From: Symbiodinium natans
Lineage: Eukaryota > Sar > Dinophyceae > Suessiales > Symbiodiniaceae
Direction of reading: 5' to 3'
DNA: 64,000 nt
Assembly (NCBI GenBank): GCA_905221605.1
Contig: CAJNDS010002368.1
Location: 50,001 to 114,000 of the forward strand
Shown here: positions 62,599 to 64,000 of the stretch, piece after piece
How the letters are laid out: each line of letters opens with the position of its first letter
Position numbering within the stretch: the stretch's first letter is position 1
Translations under genes and position numbers: made by a program
The notes under the pieces: model-generated
Database searches by the model: none
Told to the model about the DNA's origin: nothing
The model's input: the letters and a program-made list of their open reading frames with translations, nothing else

Positions 62599-62994
62599 TT
62601 AATCCCTTCCCCCTAATACTAAAACCCAACCCGTAATTCTAAAATTCGCCGCGGCCGGAAAATCTCTAAAATTAGGGGGGGTCCTAAACCCTAAAACCGG
62701 ATATCCGAAGACTAAACCCCAGGGCCCTAGGGCTCAACTCAAGGCTAAACCCCAGGATTTAGGGCTTAGCCCCCTAAACCGTAAACCCGAATTAAAGCCT
62801 CTGAGCCTTAAGCCCTAATTAACCCTGAAAACCCCCTAAGCCTTAAGCCCTAAACCCTAACTGAAACCCTAACAACCCCCCCCCCCCCCTCCGGAATTCT
62901 CAACAGGTCAGTATTGGGCTGGGTGCCGGGAGGGTCCGGGAAAAATACCATGTAAAATTAGGGTGGGGCTTAGTATTAAGGGGGAAGGGATTAA
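62599..62994. mobile_element. TIR element of about 400 bp
   Basis: TTAATCCCTTCCCCCTAATA and CTAA at 62,599-62,622 are mirrored by TTAGTATTAAGGGGGAAGGG and ATTAA at 62,970-62,994. The interior contains degenerate CCCTAAA and a C-run. No coding capacity seen. Confidence 0.7.
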
Positions 62995-63225
62995 AGGCGC
63001 AGCTCACAAGCCTAAACTCATGAAAAACTACGCTCTAAACCCTGCCTGAGTCCGAACACCCCAAGCTCACAACTCCAAACCCGGAAGCCTTATAAACGCT
63101 CAACCCTCGAGGGCCACAGAGTTTAGGCAAGTGGAACCTGAAGTTCTACAAGTCGACTTGAAGACAGAAAGAATCCCGTGCATTCTTGGGTTTAGGAATT
63201 CGGGCTGTGGTGTTTACTAGCAAAC

Positions 63226-63300
63226 CCCTAAGGGTCCATGTACTTTATGATTGAGGAGGTACCTGCCGTATTCCCCATTTGGGTACATGGACCCTTAGGG
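63226..63300. repeat. 18-bp perfect inverted repeat (hairpin)
   Basis: CCCTAAGGGTCCATGTAC (63,226-63,243) and GTACATGGACCCTTAGGG (63,283-63,300) are exact inverted copies separated by 39 bp. Could be a small TIR element or cruciform. Confidence 0.85.
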
Positions 63301-63399
63301 ATAGGGTTAGGGTTTAGGGTCGGAGGTGGCAGTCCAGGGGGCGGGGTATTGGAGGTTCTTTAGGTTTTAGGATTTAGGGTTTAGGGTTCATGTTTGAAG

Positions 63400-63503
63400 C
63401 ATATTTGGGGAACCCCTGATCCCCTGGAGGCCACTGTAATGTAGCACCGACGGTGGCCAGGCCTCCACTCGCTCTTGCAGGCTTGCCGAGGAGCTGTAAA
63501 ACC
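63400..63503 (-). CDS. Candidate exon, minus strand
   Basis: Acceptor GGTTTTACAG|CTC opens a frame containing LLGKPARASGGLATVGATLQ and GDQGFPKYASNMN. Unknown function. Confidence 0.4.
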
Positions 63504-63508
63504 TGACT

Positions 63509-63770
63509 TGGGTTTGGGGTTTGGGGTATGGGGTTTGGGGTTTGGGGTTTGGGGTTCGGGGTTTGGGGTTTGGGGTTTGGGGTTCGGGGTTTGGGGCTTG
63601 CGGCTTGCGGCTTGGGGTTTGGGGGTTGGGGTTTTGGGTTTGGGGTTTGGGGTTTGGGCTTCGGGGTTTGGGGCTTGCGGCTTGAGGCTTACGGCTTGGG
63701 GTTTGGGGGTTGGGGTTTTGGGTTCGGGGTTCGGGGTTTGGGGTTTGAGGTTTGGGGTTTAGGGTTTAGG
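63509..63770 (+). repeat. TTTGGGG-type variant array
   Basis: About 36 units of GGGTTTG with GGGTTCG, GGCTTGC and GGGCTTG variants, arranged in a repeated order (63,540-63,650 and 63,650-63,745) that suggests higher-order duplication. The glycine/phenylalanine frames are artefacts. Confidence 0.9.
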
Positions 63771-64000
63771 AGCCACAAGCCACCCCCACCGCCAATATCA
63801 TCCGGAGCCTAATTCGGGTGCCCAAGCCCTAAACCCTGTAAACCCTAAACCCGATAAACCCGATAAACCCTAACAACCGCTAAAACCCTAGAAACCTTAA
63901 AACCCCCGGAAGCTCCATAAAACCTGTAAAATGAATAAACCCCAGAAGCCCTAGAAACCCTATAAACCCTACAAACCCGAAACATCCCAAGCGCGACCAT

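Larger units (their letters stand above)
1..64000. repeat. Dispersed telomere-type heptamer through the whole window
   Basis: Runs of TTTAGGG or its complement CCCTAAA, with one-base variants such as TTCAGGG, TTTGGGG, TTTCGGG and CTTAGGG, occur in nearly every kilobase. They occur in both orientations, often switching direction around a 50-150 bp GC-rich island. The arrays are internal, so this is not one chromosome end. Where exons can be phased (25.8-28.1 kb, 11.6-13.0 kb, 52.2-53.7 kb) the arrays lie inside introns. Longer uninterrupted runs are listed separately. Confidence 0.95.

Noticed and set aside
63475-63812. Long plus-strand frames of about 95 residues
   Set aside because: They translate TTTGGGG-type arrays into GFGVWGL repeats.
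1-64000. CRISPR arrays
   Set aside because: Tandem units are 7-25 bp with no regular unique spacers; context is eukaryotic.
1-64000. tRNA, rRNA or spliced-leader RNA genes
   Set aside because: No cloverleaf, conserved rRNA core or dinoflagellate spliced-leader sequence was recognised by eye; a covariance-model search would be needed to exclude them.

Overview
The window looks like nuclear DNA of a dinoflagellate, probably Symbiodiniaceae-like. I see no bacterial gene organisation, rRNA, tRNA or CRISPR. Four signs support this. The telomere-type heptamer TTTAGGG/CCCTAAA is scattered through all 64 kb, in both orientations. Coding DNA is cut into GC-rich exons of about 20-320 nt. Most introns that can be fixed by reading frame run GT-AG, several run GC-AG and one may be GA-AG, usually with an AG|G acceptor, as in dinoflagellates. 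One protein starts with a signal peptide followed by an FGVP motif, like a dinoflagellate plastid presequence. Another TTTAGGG lineage cannot be excluded.

Most real coding sequence is in exons too short to show as long open frames. Nearly all supportable exons are on the minus strand, which suggests a one-directional gene array. Frames are open on both strands in many GC-rich islands, so single-exon calls are tentative. The best models are joined by splice phase: a seven-membrane-span alkaline-ceramidase/CREST-like protein (25,841-28,068, seven exons); a gene 3' end at 11,591-12,982 (six exons); a gene 3' end at 52,259-53,681 (four exons); and a pentatricopeptide-repeat gene at 61,111-62,110 with one in-frame TGA and one frameshift. 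A transposase remnant is at 40,940-41,248.

Layout. 0-11 kb: telomere-like arrays with minus-strand exon islands, a 75-bp higher-order repeat and a GGTCATTTTTT minisatellite (6.5-6.75 kb). 11.6-25 kb: minus-strand exons alternating with telomere-like introns, several terminal-inverted-repeat (TIR) elements and a 214-bp G/C tract (23.4 kb). 25-28 kb: the ceramidase-like gene, its introns full of repeat families. 28-39 kb: many minus-strand exons. 39-41.3 kb: a TIR element, an orphan plus-strand ORF and the transposase remnant. 41-49 kb: exons, variant arrays and TIR elements. 49.3-50.6 kb: an island free of telomere motif with TTTCCGCTCTTT repeats. 50.6-60.9 kb: more minus-strand exons. 61-64 kb: the PPR pseudogene, two TIR structures and a TTTGGGG array.

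The main result is that introns here consist of telomere-like repeats and short TIR elements repeated elsewhere in the window. In one place a TIR element coincides within a few bases with a phase-consistent intron, as expected of introner elements, meaning transposons that create introns.
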